Positions 47,170-57,613 are shown, counted from the stretch's first letter. The stretch: 64,000 bases of DNA from Actinomycetota bacterium (GCA_005788815.1 SYAZ01000053.1:1-64000); one strand, 5' to 3'. Notes: a model not told the origin generated them from the letters alone. Program-made: numbers and translations.

Positions 47170-47243
47170 GCCGGTGTAGCCCAATTGGCAGAGGCAGCAG
47201 TTTTAGGTACTGCGTGTTGGGGGTTCGAGTCCCTCCATCGGCA
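47170..47243 (+). tRNA. tRNA with anticodon UAG (Leu codon CUA) but short variable loop
   Basis: A 74-nt cloverleaf: acceptor GCCGGTG/CATCGGC, D-arm GCCC...GAGGC, anticodon stem GCAGT/ACTGC with loop TTTAGGT giving UAG, variable loop only 5 nt (GTGTT), T-arm GGGGGTTCGAGTCCCTC, discriminator A, no encoded CCA. Leucine tRNAs of bacteria normally have a long variable arm (class II), so the class I shape with a leucine anticodon is unusual. Pairing is good in every stem, so it looks functional. The next start codon is 2 nt after its 3' end. Confidence 0.85.
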
Positions 47244-47245
47244 CG

Positions 47246-48262
47246 ATGCACATAAACGACCTTCCCACCCCAGCAGTTGTCATTGATATTGCTGCCCTGC
47301 GCAAGAACATCGCCACTATGGCCGATGTTCATCCGGGCAAACGATTACGACCCCACATCAAAGCCCACAAGTGTTCTGGCCTCGCCGCCGAACAAGAAGG
47401 CGCTGGTCACAGTTCTTTCACCTGTGCCACACCGCGCGAGGTGCTCGGCATGATTCATGCCGGCGTTGGCAACGATTTCCTTCTCGCAAATGAGGTACTT
47501 GATCCACGTCGTTTAGAGGCGTTAGCAAGTGCACAAGACCAAGCCCTCATCACGCTTGCAATTGATTCAGAAGAAACTCTCGATGCAGCAGAACGCGCCG
47601 GAATACAAAACATCATGATCGATGTGAATGTGGGCCTTCCCCGGTGTGGTTGTGACCCCAGCATCGCTGGTCGACTCGCTGACTCTGCACGCGTACGCGG
47701 CATGACTGTTCGCGGCGTCATGGGCTATGAAGGCCATCTTATGATGGTGAATGATCGCGAAGAAAAGAAGAAGAACGTTCGCGATGCAATGTCGATTCTT
47801 GCACTCGCACACGAAGACGTTGGCGGAGACATAGTTTCTGCCGGCGGAACAGGCACATACGACATGTTCGCGGGCACCACTGTGAATGAAGTGCAAGCTG
47901 GTAGCTACACATTGATGGACACCCAATATGCACAACTGGGAATTCCATTTGTGCAAGCGATGTGGGTAGTCGGAACAGTTATCTCTAGCAACAATAAGTG
48001 GTCAGTCGTCGACGTGGGTTTGAAATCACTCGGGATGGATCATGGCAATCCAAGCATTGATCAACATTCCGTTTGGTTTTGCTCGGACGAACACATCACC
48101 TTTAGCGCAAACGAAGGCACTCCCCGCCCTCAAGTGGGAGACAGAGCATTTGTGGCGCCGTCACACATTGATCCCACAATGGCATTACATGAAGAGGCAT
48201 ACGTCGCCAATTCATTTGGCGAGATAATCGCAGTATGGCCAATTGATTTACGTGGTTGGTAA
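47246..48262 (+). CDS. D-threonine aldolase-like PLP enzyme (alanine racemase N-fold)
   Basis: A 338-residue fold-type III PLP protein. The PLP lysine is in RPHIKAHKCSGLA near residue 33-45, and YEGHLMM and SAGGTGTYDMF follow. The C-terminal metal site reads PSHIDPT; His and Asp as ligands match D-threonine aldolase, whereas D-serine dehydratases have HxC. It likely cleaves D-beta-hydroxy amino acids to glycine plus aldehyde. It begins 2 nt after the tRNA gene, so both must share a transcript. Its 3' end overlaps the convergent rdgB by 15 nt. Confidence 0.85.
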   Translation: MHINDLPTPAVVIDIAALRKNIATMADVHPGKRLRPHIKAHKCSGLAAEQEGAGHSSFTCATPREVLGMIHAGVGNDFLLANEVLDPRRLEALASAQDQALITLAIDSEETLDAAERAGIQNIMIDVNVGLPRCGCDPSIAGRLADSARVRGMTVRGVMGYEGHLMMVNDREEKKKNVRDAMSILALAHEDVGGDIVSAGGTGTYDMFAGTTVNEVQAGSYTLMDTQYAQLGIPFVQAMWVVGTVISSNNKWSVVDVGLKSLGMDHGNPSIDQHSVWFCSDEHITFSANEGTPRPQVGDRAFVAPSHIDPTMALHEEAYVANSFGEIIAVWPIDLRGW

Positions 48263-48844
48263 GCCAAAAACACGCGCCAACAATTCAGGCAATTGAGCAA
48301 ACGCTTTTCCACGATGCGACAACACATCTTTTTCTAGATCTGACATTTCTGCGAACGTGCGTCCATCACCTGCAGATGGAATAAAGACCGAGTCGTATCC
48401 GAATCCGTTCACGCCTGACTCTGATCTTGCGATACTTCCCTCGCAGACCCCCGAAACAAAGTGCATATCGCCTTTGGAAGAGACAAGAGCCACCACTGTT
48501 CGAAACCGTGCGGAACGCACTTCTTCATGTGCCATTTTGGATAACAACAATTCACGATTCTCAGAATCAGTCGCATTGTCCGAAGCAAATCGAGCGCTAT
48601 GCACGCCAGGTGCTCCGTGTAACGCATCAACTTCAAGGCCTGTGTCATCAGCGAGCGCCCACTGCGAACAGAAATTTGCTACTTCGACAGCTTTAATGAT
48701 TGCGTTTCCCTCGAGGGTGGGTGCAGTTTCCTCTATCTCACTTAAGTCCTGCGGGCGTGGCATTAACTCCACTCCATCGGGCATCATGCGCTTCATCTCT
48801 GCAACTTTGTGTGCATTGGCACTTGCACACACAATGCGCAACAT
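48248..48844 (-). CDS. rdgB: XTP/dITP diphosphatase (RdgB/HAM1)
   Basis: A 198-residue house-cleaning pyrophosphatase that removes dITP and XTP. Starting with MLRIVCASANAHKVAEM, it shows EGNAIIKAVEVA, ADDTGLEVDALHGAPGVHSARF and GFGYDSVFIP, and ends DVLSHRGKAFAQL. The ATG at 48844 lies 4 nt after rph stops; the longer frame overlaps rph. The rph-rdgB pair preceded by murI is the typical actinobacterial order. Confidence 0.95.
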   Translation of the reverse strand: MLRIVCASANAHKVAEMKRMMPDGVELMPRPQDLSEIEETAPTLEGNAIIKAVEVANFCSQWALADDTGLEVDALHGAPGVHSARFASDNATDSENRELLLSKMAHEEVRSARFRTVVALVSSKGDMHFVSGVCEGSIARSESGVNGFGYDSVFIPSAGDGRTFAEMSDLEKDVLSHRGKAFAQLPELLARVFGLPTT

Positions 48845-48848
48845 ATGT

Positions 48849-49610
48849 TTACCGAGACATCGGACGCGCTGGAGGCGCTTCAGACAAGAGTCCAGACTGA
48901 AGATCGAAAATTCGATGCAGACCAGAGTCCGCCAATTGCAGCAATTGATCAAGTTCGTTACGCGAGAACGCTACGCCTTCGGCAGTTCCCTGTACTTCTA
49001 CAAAACGTGATTCGCCGCCACCCACTGGGCGAAGCATCACAACGTTCATATCCACTTCGGCAGTTGAATCCTCAACGTACGGGAGGTCGAGTACAGGAAC
49101 ACCGTTACAAACACCAACTGAGATGGCTGCGACATATGAATGCAACGGATTTTCTTTGATTGCTCCACTCTGCACTAATCGTGTGAGTGCATCGTGTAGT
49201 GCCAAGAAGCCGCCGCAGATACTTGCAGTGCGTGTGCCGCCATCTGCCTGCAATACATCACAGTCAACAACTACTTGACGCTCTCCCAGTGCGCGCATGT
49301 CGCACGCAACACGCAATGAGCGACCGATGAGACGCTGAATTTCTACAGTGCGACCACTTTGCTTTCCTTTTGCCGCTTCACGATCAACTCGCTCCGGCGA
49401 TGAACCAGGGAGCATGGAGTATTCAGCAGTCACCCACCCTTTGCCAGAGCCCTTCATCCAGCGCGGCACATCTTCATCAATAGACGCAGTACACAACACT
49501 CGCGTGCGGCCAACAGTGACAAGCACCGAGCCGGCAGACATCTCTGTGAAATCTCGTTGAAAAGACATAGGACGCAATTGGTCTGGTGTTCTTCCGTCTG
49601 GACGTGTCAT
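48849..49610 (-). CDS. rph: Ribonuclease PH
   Basis: A 253-residue phosphorolytic 3' exoribonuclease trimming tRNA. Conserved features: [39 protein letters not shown], the [11 protein letters not shown] motif and [16 protein letters not shown]. The ATG at 49610 has GGAGGA 5 nt upstream, which favours it over the ATG at 49622, four codons earlier. It lies 33 nt after murI. Confidence 0.96.
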   Translation of the reverse strand: MTRPDGRTPDQLRPMSFQRDFTEMSAGSVLVTVGRTRVLCTASIDEDVPRWMKGSGKGWVTAEYSMLPGSSPERVDREAAKGKQSGRTVEIQRLIGRSLRVACDMRALGERQVVVDCDVLQADGGTRTASICGGFLALHDALTRLVQSGAIKENPLHSYVAAISVGVCNGVPVLDLPYVEDSTAEVDMNVVMLRPVGGGESRFVEVQGTAEGVAFSRNELDQLLQLADSGLHRIFDLQSGLLSEAPPARPMSR

Positions 49611-49643
49611 GTGTTCCTCCATGAAATGTGAGCAACGAGCAGG

Positions 49644-50471
49644 CTACGCCTGATTGCCGCTCGAACGTTGCCACTGGCTGGCACTTGAGAGTTCTGGGCC
49701 AAGAAGTCGTCGCCCAAAATCTGCAAACCATTCCACATCACCAGATGACAAAAAGGCACGAGAACCTTCCTTTTCAGAATCCGATAACAAACCTTCAGTT
49801 CTCAGCATCTCAGCCAAGGCAAAGGCTGTCTCATCTGCGCTTGACACCAACGTGACGCCAGCGCCCATCACTTCGCTAATCACTCGGGATAAATACGGAT
49901 AATGCGTGCATCCCAGGAGAAGTGCATCAATTCCTGCATTAATGACAGGAGCCAAAAGTCTTTCAGCAAGCAGCACCACTTCGTCACCATGTGTTTGACC
50001 ACGTTCGACAAACTCAACGAACCCAGGACATGCGGTTGCAGTGAGATTTAGTGACGCATCAACATCAGCTAACGCGCGCTGATACGCGCCAGAAGAAATA
50101 GTGCCGATAGTTCCGATGACACCAACGCGCCGCACAGTGGTTGCAACAGCAAGTGCGCGTGCACCTGGCTCAACCACACTGATAACCGGCACTGGCAATA
50201 CGTCTGCCAACTCATTGAATGCGGCAGCCGATGCCGTATTGCACGCAACAACAACTGCTTTGGCATTGTGGTCATTCACCAAACTCCATGCAATCTCTAA
50301 AGCAAACTCACGAACTTCACTTGCGGGTCGCGGCCCATAGGGGTATCTGCCCGTGTCACCGATGTACACAAGACTCTCTTTGGGCAACACGTCGATCACA
50401 GCTCGAGCCACAGTGAGTCCGCCGAATCCGGAATCAAACATCCCAATGGGTCGGTCGTTGGTCCCGGTCAT
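49644..50471 (-). CDS. murI: Glutamate racemase
   Basis: A 275-residue cofactor-independent racemase giving D-glutamate for peptidoglycan. It has the N-terminal MFDSGFGGLTV with catalytic Asp/Ser, the two catalytic cysteines in VVACNTASAA and LLGCTHYPYL, and VSVVEPGARA. TAGCCT ends 6 nt before the ATG, a leaderless start. It heads the murI-rph-rdgB operon and diverges from the EamA gene. Confidence 0.95.
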   Translation of the reverse strand: MTGTNDRPIGMFDSGFGGLTVARAVIDVLPKESLVYIGDTGRYPYGPRPASEVREFALEIAWSLVNDHNAKAVVVACNTASAAAFNELADVLPVPVISVVEPGARALAVATTVRRVGVIGTIGTISSGAYQRALADVDASLNLTATACPGFVEFVERGQTHGDEVVLLAERLLAPVINAGIDALLLGCTHYPYLSRVISEVMGAGVTLVSSADETAFALAEMLRTEGLLSDSEKEGSRAFLSSGDVEWFADFGRRLLGPELSSASQWQRSSGNQA

Positions 50472-50477
50472 TTCTTT

Positions 50478-50483
50478 AGGCTA
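50478..50483 (-). promoter_or_regulatory. TAGCCT -10 hexamer before murI
   Basis: Minus-strand TAGCCT, 6 nt, then the murI ATG; no Shine-Dalgarno. The same hexamer precedes rpsT and mec (8 nt) and clpP (9 nt). Confidence 0.45.
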
Positions 50484-50495
50484 GGCGTAGTCTCA

Positions 50496-51326
50496 GTGTC
50501 AATGCTGACTGCCACACTTCTCGCCCTTGCAGCAGCAGTACTTCACGCAGCATGGAACCTCTGGGTCAAGCAGAGCGGAGATCGATGGATTGCTCTGTGG
50601 GGCCAAATGACGATGGCCGGCATCGGCAGCATCATCATCACTGCTGTCGTTGGGCTTCCACCGGACTTTGTGTGGTGGCCTGCCGTGGCAAGTGGGTTGA
50701 TCCATTTGTATTACATCGTTGCCCTCGCACGTTCATACGACCTCGCTGATTTTTCTGTGACATACCCAATTGCACGCGGCTCGGGTGCTTTGCTTGCGGC
50801 TTTTGGCGGTGTTGTGTTTCTTGGCGACGATCTTTCACCCTTGATGATGCTTGGGATCGTCATCGCGATCGCTGGAATAATGCTGCTCGCTGGTCATGCC
50901 AACAATGCACATGTGCGTGCAGCAATCATTGTGGGAACTTTTATTGCGTGCTACTCACTTGTTGACAGCCATGGTGCACGCGTTAATGGCGGAAGCATTT
51001 ACGCACTAACTATTTTCATCACCACAGGTTTCTTTACAACTCTTCACGGATTGATGGCAGGCAAGAAGCAGCAGATGATCGCGGCGATGAAAGCATCGTG
51101 GCTGCACTTCTCGTTTGCGGGAGCAGCAAGTGCACTCACCTACTGGATGGTCATGATTGCAGTTCGGCGTGCGCCAGTTGGATATGTGACGGCCTTGCGT
51201 GAATCAAGTGTCGTGATTGTGGCCCTAGTGGGTACGCGTTATCTCGGCGAAAAAGACATGAAGCGACGTGTATTTGCTGCATGCATCGTGGTGGCAGGCC
51301 TCGGCGTGCTCATCGCTGGCCGATGA
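50496..51326 (+). CDS. EamA-family membrane transporter
   Basis: A 276-residue, ten-helix DMT-superfamily protein with two EamA repeats: AAVLHAAWNLWVKQSGDRW opens the first, and conserved AYWMV...RRAPVGYVTALRESSVV appears in the second. GTG at 50496 or ATG two codons later can start it; TAGTCT lies 8 nt before the ATG. Its end abuts convergent cysM. The substrate is unknown. It is unrelated in close sequence to the EamA protein at 3301-4137. Confidence 0.82.
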   Translation: MSMLTATLLALAAAVLHAAWNLWVKQSGDRWIALWGQMTMAGIGSIIITAVVGLPPDFVWWPAVASGLIHLYYIVALARSYDLADFSVTYPIARGSGALLAAFGGVVFLGDDLSPLMMLGIVIAIAGIMLLAGHANNAHVRAAIIVGTFIACYSLVDSHGARVNGGSIYALTIFITTGFFTTLHGLMAGKKQQMIAAMKASWLHFSFAGAASALTYWMVMIAVRRAPVGYVTALRESSVVIVALVGTRYLGEKDMKRRVFAACIVVAGLGVLIAGR

Positions 51327-52313
51327 TTAGAAGTAGATGATCTTTTCGGCGTTTGCTTCAGCTTCATTGAGGTCAGCTGTATACGCACCAGTTGAGAGAT
51401 ACTTCCAGCCACCATCACACACGATGAACACGATGGTTCCTTCTTGAATTTCGCTGGCAACTTTCACAGCACCTGCAAGTGAAGCACCAGACGACAACCC
51501 GGCGAAGATTCCACACTCTTGAACTAAACGACGTGTCCATTCAATGGATTCACGTGGACGCACAACACGCTTGCGATCAAGAACGTCGCGACCATGCCAG
51601 TTTTCAAACACCGGAGGAATGTAACCGTCGTCTAGGTTGCGTAATCCTTCAACACGTTCACCAAGTGGTGGTTCGATCGCAATGATTTTGATGTCAGCAT
51701 TTTGTTGCTTGAGATAAGTGCCCACACCCATGAGCGTTCCGCTTGTTCCAAGACCGGCAACAAAGTGTGTGATTTCTGGGCAATCGCGCCAAATCTCTGG
51801 GCCAGTTGTTTCAAAATGCGCACGTGGGTTTGCATCATTTGCGTATTGATATAAGAAACACCATTCAGGATGTTGCGCAGCCATCTCTTTTGCGCGACTC
51901 ACTGCTCCGTTTGAGCCCTCTTCACCAGGTGTCAAAATAATGTCGGCACCAAAAACCTCAAGCATTTGGCGTCGCTCGATACTCACCGACGTTGGCATGA
52001 GGATGGTGATGGGATAGCCCTTCATCTTTGCGATTGCAGCTAATGCGATTCCTGTGTTGCCCGAAGATGGTTCCAAGATGCGTTGACCTGGCACTAATCG
52101 TCCGGTGCGCTCAGCATCTTCAATCATGGATTTTGCGATGCGATCCTTGACAGATCCGTACGGGTTCTGGCTCTCTAGTTTGGCCACCAAGCGAACATTC
52201 GGGTTCGGCGACAAATTCGAAACATCAACCATTGGGGTGTTGCCCACAAGCTCCAGGGCATTCTGTAATACGAACACTGATCCGCCATTTCGGCGTACAT
52301 CTGCAACGGACAT
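51327..52313 (-). CDS. cysM: Cysteine synthase, CysM type (resembles mycobacterial CysO-dependent enzyme)
   Basis: A 328-residue fold-type II PLP enzyme. The lysine is in NPYGSVKDRIA, the substrate loop in EPSSGNTGIALA and the phosphate loop in GLGTSGTLMG. The C-terminus WKYLSTGAYTADLNEAEAN closely matches M. tuberculosis CysM, which uses thiocarboxylated CysO rather than free sulfide, and differs from CysK. AAAGGAGG before the ATG at 52313 selects this start. mec lies upstream on the same strand. The TATAAT promoter and inverted repeat lie about 60-85 nt upstream of the start. Confidence 0.88.
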   Translation of the reverse strand: MSVADVRRNGGSVFVLQNALELVGNTPMVDVSNLSPNPNVRLVAKLESQNPYGSVKDRIAKSMIEDAERTGRLVPGQRILEPSSGNTGIALAAIAKMKGYPITILMPTSVSIERRQMLEVFGADIILTPGEEGSNGAVSRAKEMAAQHPEWCFLYQYANDANPRAHFETTGPEIWRDCPEITHFVAGLGTSGTLMGVGTYLKQQNADIKIIAIEPPLGERVEGLRNLDDGYIPPVFENWHGRDVLDRKRVVRPRESIEWTRRLVQECGIFAGLSSGASLAGAVKVASEIQEGTIVFIVCDGGWKYLSTGAYTADLNEAEANAEKIIYF

Positions 52314-52370
52314 GTTCGCCTCCTTTGGCTCACTGTGGGTCATAGATACAACCCGGATGCCGTCAGGCCT

Positions 52371-52398
52371 ATTCCCGACTAATCCTGTCGGAATTATA
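52371..52398 (-). promoter_or_regulatory. cysM promoter with overlapping operator-like inverted repeat
   Basis: On the minus strand, TATAAT (52393-52398) is followed by ATTCCGAC-n7-GTCGGGAAT (52371-52394). The inverted repeat covers the expected transcription start, the classic place for a repressor. No clear -35 box is present. Which regulator binds is unknown. Confidence 0.55.
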
Positions 52399-52424
52399 AC
52401 CCTCTCTGAGCCAGAACGCTATGG

Positions 52425-52847
52425 CTATGAAGGAACGACGGTCACTTCAGTGATTGCCTCGCCCACAATGCGATAGGCACGGGTCTCTGGGGCACCCCGC
52501 TTCAGGCCCACAATCACATAGTGCCAACCGGGGTCGGGCGCTTGGGCCACATCGGTTGGACTAGGAAATGGCTCGGTGTGGGTATGGCTATGCACTGAAC
52601 CCATCACTTCAAAACCCTCGGCCTCTGCGGCCAACTCGGCGCGCAAATGCTCCTTGGGGTCGATGGTGTACACCTTGGCGCTATGCGCAACATTTGTGCA
52701 TGCGACGAATCGCGCAACTCGCTGCGATGCAGGGTCGCCGATCAACAGTCCGCAGGCTTCTTCGGGAAAACAGTGATACGCGTGTGCAGCCATTGCTTTC
52801 AAAGCACCTGACGGAATGATGAGCTGAGGTGATTGCGTCGTAGACAT
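52425..52847 (-). CDS. mec: Mec-type M67 (JAMM) metallopeptidase
   Basis: A 140-residue zinc isopeptidase. The JAMM motif is complete: E30 in FPEEACGLLIG, then H86-S-H88-x7-S96-x2-D99 in VHSHTHTEPFPSPTD. In mycobacteria Mec releases cysteine from the CysO-Cys adduct made by CysM, with gene order mec-cysO-cysM. Here mec and cysM keep their order but no cysO lies between. TAGCCT is 8 nt before the ATG; it diverges from smpB. Confidence 0.88.
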   Translation of the reverse strand: MSTTQSPQLIIPSGALKAMAAHAYHCFPEEACGLLIGDPASQRVARFVACTNVAHSAKVYTIDPKEHLRAELAAEAEGFEVMGSVHSHTHTEPFPSPTDVAQAPDPGWHYVIVGLKRGAPETRAYRIVGEAITEVTVVPS

Positions 52848-52882
52848 CGTTGTGCAGGCTACCTGTACGCTTCGTTACCCCT

Positions 52883-53359
52883 ATGGCCCCAAGCCCACAC
52901 ACCAATTTGGCGACGAATCGCAAGGCACGCCACGACTACGAGATTCTCGATGTCGTCGAGGCGGGAATTGTGCTGTTCGGAAGCGAAGTGAAGAGTTTGC
53001 GCGCTGGCCAGGTGCAGTTAGTGGACGCCTATGCACGGGTCATTGACAACGAAATATGGCTCGACGGTGTTCATATCTCTCCCTACCGATTCGCAGTGGG
53101 AGTCGGTGCCCACGACCCGGACCGAGCGCGAAAACTGCTGCTCAATCGGCAAGAGATTGATCGACTCCACGATCGAGTCGCTCGAGAGCGTTTGTCGTTG
53201 GTACCGCTTGCATTGAAGTTGGTGGACGGCCGCGTCAAAGTAGAACTCGCCCTTGCTCGAGGTCGGCGCAAGGGAGACAAACGCCAAGTCATTGCGGAAC
53301 GCGATGTTCAACGCGAAATGCAACGCGCCATTGGTAGACAACGCAAGGGAATGGAATAG
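52883..53359 (+). CDS. smpB: SsrA-binding protein SmpB
   Basis: A 158-residue OB-fold partner of tmRNA in ribosome rescue. Conserved: NRKARHDYEILDVVEAGIVLFGSEVKSL split in the N-terminal half, HISPY, RKLLLNRQEID and the basic C-terminal tail with KGDKRQ and RDVQREMQRAIGR. The ATG at 52883 fits the family N-terminus better than the start at 52850. ssrA follows 54 nt downstream. Confidence 0.95.
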   Translation: MAPSPHTNLATNRKARHDYEILDVVEAGIVLFGSEVKSLRAGQVQLVDAYARVIDNEIWLDGVHISPYRFAVGVGAHDPDRARKLLLNRQEIDRLHDRVARERLSLVPLALKLVDGRVKVELALARGRRKGDKRQVIAERDVQREMQRAIGRQRKGME

Positions 53360-53413
53360 CCCTCCACAGTTGCCACTCCCGTGTCATACACTGAACACCT
53401 CACCAAAATCAAT

Positions 53414-53796
53414 GGGGCTGACAGGTTTCGACACCAGTTTCGTTGTTCGTACGTGCGACCCGAATTGCTCAGATTCGTTAAACGGGGCAAAAAACAGAAT
53501 TGCCAACAAGCAGTTCGCTCTTGCTGCCTAATCCGTTAGGTAGTTGAGAGACATCGTGACCAGCAATGGCGCACGGGGCCAATTCATTGCAGCCCGGCAA
53601 CAGAAGCAAAGAATGACGGCGAGAAAGACCGCTGACTTTAGGAAAGACTGATGACATAGCGGAAAGACGTTGCGCAGTTCTCGCAAGAGATCAGTCGACT
53701 CGTCGATGGGGTTGCGTTAGCTCTACAACGGGAATGGTCGTATCACTGGCGAATAGCGCCTGATGGACGGGGGTTCGATTCCCCCCAGCTCCACCA
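53414..53796 (+). ncRNA. ssrA: tmRNA (ssrA)
   Basis: One-piece transfer-messenger RNA. The 5' end GGGGCTGACAGGTTTCGAC pairs with the 3' CAGCTCC to form the acceptor stem; the T-arm is GGGGGTTCGATTCCCCCC-like and the 3' ACCA is encoded. The tag reading frame is 53487-53531 and would code AKNRIANKQFALAA followed by TAA; ALAA is the ClpXP/ClpAP recognition tail. It sits directly after smpB. Confidence 0.95.
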
Positions 53797-54017
53797 TTTA
53801 CATTCACCAATGCGAACAATTGTCCGTTAAATGCGACGGGCCGAAAGGCACCCATACGGGCCCTGGGGCTACAACTGAGGAAGTTCCACTTTGAGTGCCC
53901 TTCTTGGCTACTGTTGAGTTCCGTTCCCCCCGGCTTGACCCCTTTGTGACTCATACCCACAGAAGGTGCTTGCCCTAGGTACGGGAACGACAACTCGAAC
54001 AAACTGGGAGTACCCAC

Positions 54018-56141
<2,124 letters not shown>

Positions 56142-56157
56142 CAATTATCAATCAAAA

Positions 56158-56189
56158 GGGCCTGGGCAGAAATGCCCAGGCCCTTTTTT
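56158..56189 (+). terminator. Intrinsic terminator after hppA
   Basis: A perfect 10-bp stem GGGCCTGGGC/GCCCAGGCCC with a 6-nt loop followed by TTTTTT. On the minus strand it is followed by TTTTGATTG, so it may also end nhaA transcripts. Confidence 0.93.
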
Positions 56190-56221
56190 GTATCTATGTT
56201 TCTATTCGAAGAACGAGAAAT

Positions 56222-57505
56222 CTACACCGACTTTGGTTTTGCCTTGAAGAGTATGCCAATCGCCAATATTGCGGCTGTGATCGATGCCAGAAGAATCGCC
56301 ATCTTTGCATTCGTTTGATCCACTTCGTTTGCCAATGCAAGCTCTGTAATGAACAAGGCAACAGTGAAGCCAATTCCTGCAGCGGTACCAACACCCACAA
56401 TCTGAAGTGGACGAGCGCCCTCGGGAGCATCAGCAACACCGCTCTTAATTGCCAGCCGTACTGTAAGAAAAATTCCTACTGGTTTACCTACGAGCAAACC
56501 AAAGAAGATTCCCCACATCACAGAAGATGCAAACGCATCACGCAGTCCGTTGATCGACACTTCAATTCCACTATTCGCCAGGGCGAAAATCGGAACGATG
56601 AAAAAACTGCTCCACGGATGCAACACATGCTGTAACCATTCCACTACCGAGACCGAGTTTCGGGCGGCTTGAGTAGCAATTCGGGCGGCATCAATATCTG
56701 ACACTTCGAATCCATCTTCAACGTCCACAAGTTCTTTCTGCACACGGGGTGATGCCGGCGCGAGAAGACCCATTATCACGCCAGCAATGGTCGGATGAAT
56801 TCCACCTTCATGAAAGGCAAACCACACAAACACACCGACCACGACATATACCGCAATGGCCTGCACACCCGAACGGCGCACAAGGATTGCAAGAGCCACA
56901 CCAAGAAATGATGCAGTCATCCATCCGAAAGCAAGACCAGAGGAATAGACAACAGCAATAATGATGATTCCCCCGATGTCGTCGACGATCGCGAGACCCA
57001 AGAGAAATGCACGCAGAGAGGAAGGCACTCTGCCCTTCGCAACTGTCAAGGCGCCGACTGCAAGTGCAATATCTGTTGCCACTGGAATTGCCCAACCTCG
57101 AGGGGCAGTAGACCCAGCAATCGCCATGTAGATAAGCGCTGGAACTGCCATGCCGCCCATTGCCGCAATAACTGGCAGAAGCGCAGCACGACGGCTTGAA
57201 AGATGACCGTGGGTGGCCTCGCGTTTGATCTCAAGTCCAACAACAAAAAAGAAGATGGTCATTAATCCGTCATTGACCCAATGTCGCAAGTCAAGGTCGA
57301 GTGAATGTCCGGCGAAACCTATCGAGGCTCGTGTGGTCCACAAACTTTCATACGAAGCAGACCAGGGAGAGTTTGCCCAAATCAAAGCCGCCAGTGCAGC
57401 TGTTGCAAGCAACACAGCACCTGACGACTCTGTCTGAAGAAAATCTCGCAATGGCGAGAGCCGACGAACAGAAAGCTCTGACGACTTATTCGGATGATTG
57501 TTCAT
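56222..57505 (-). CDS. nhaA: Na+/H+ antiporter NhaA
   Basis: A 427-residue antiporter with about twelve helices. Key segments: FFFVVGLEIKRE, WAIPVATDIALAVGAL with the conserved Asp, and LGLAIVDDIGGIIIIA with the adjacent DD pair that carries Na+. AGGAG lies 7 nt before the ATG. The 132-nt upstream gap holds a TACAAT hexamer at about 57549-57554 (minus) and a small CCGG hairpin. With the Na+/H+ pyrophosphatase opposite, this region concerns ion homeostasis. Confidence 0.95.
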   Translation of the reverse strand: MNNHPNKSSELSVRRLSPLRDFLQTESSGAVLLATAALAALIWANSPWSASYESLWTTRASIGFAGHSLDLDLRHWVNDGLMTIFFFVVGLEIKREATHGHLSSRRAALLPVIAAMGGMAVPALIYMAIAGSTAPRGWAIPVATDIALAVGALTVAKGRVPSSLRAFLLGLAIVDDIGGIIIIAVVYSSGLAFGWMTASFLGVALAILVRRSGVQAIAVYVVVGVFVWFAFHEGGIHPTIAGVIMGLLAPASPRVQKELVDVEDGFEVSDIDAARIATQAARNSVSVVEWLQHVLHPWSSFFIVPIFALANSGIEVSINGLRDAFASSVMWGIFFGLLVGKPVGIFLTVRLAIKSGVADAPEGARPLQIVGVGTAAGIGFTVALFITELALANEVDQTNAKMAILLASITAAILAIGILFKAKPKSV

Positions 57506-57591
57506 TGTTGGCTCCTAAAAGCTGCCGACCGGACTTGCCGGCGCACCAAATTGTAAACAAAGTAACCTAACAGGCAGCCGCACCTGCTACT

Positions 57592-57613
57592 AAAAAGAAA
57601 AGTGCTGTGGCAC
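57592..57613 (-). terminator. Probable terminator after the malic enzyme gene
   Basis: Minus strand: a short stem GTGC-CACA-GCAC followed by TTTTCTTTTT, 25 nt past the malic enzyme stop. The stem is only 4 bp, so strength is doubtful. Confidence 0.5.

Noticed and set aside
48248-48262. Frameshift or truncation where the D-threonine-aldolase-like gene and rdgB overlap
   Set aside because: Both proteins end at family-typical places; short convergent overlaps are common here (also 44263-44270 and 16265-16268).
52314-52424. A hidden cysO between mec and cysM
   Set aside because: The gap is too short and shows no frame ending in Gly-Gly; it contains a promoter and an inverted repeat.
53253-53531. 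A protein-coding gene overlapping the start of ssrA
   Set aside because: The frame only exists because it enters the tmRNA tag sequence; tmRNA structure explains the region.
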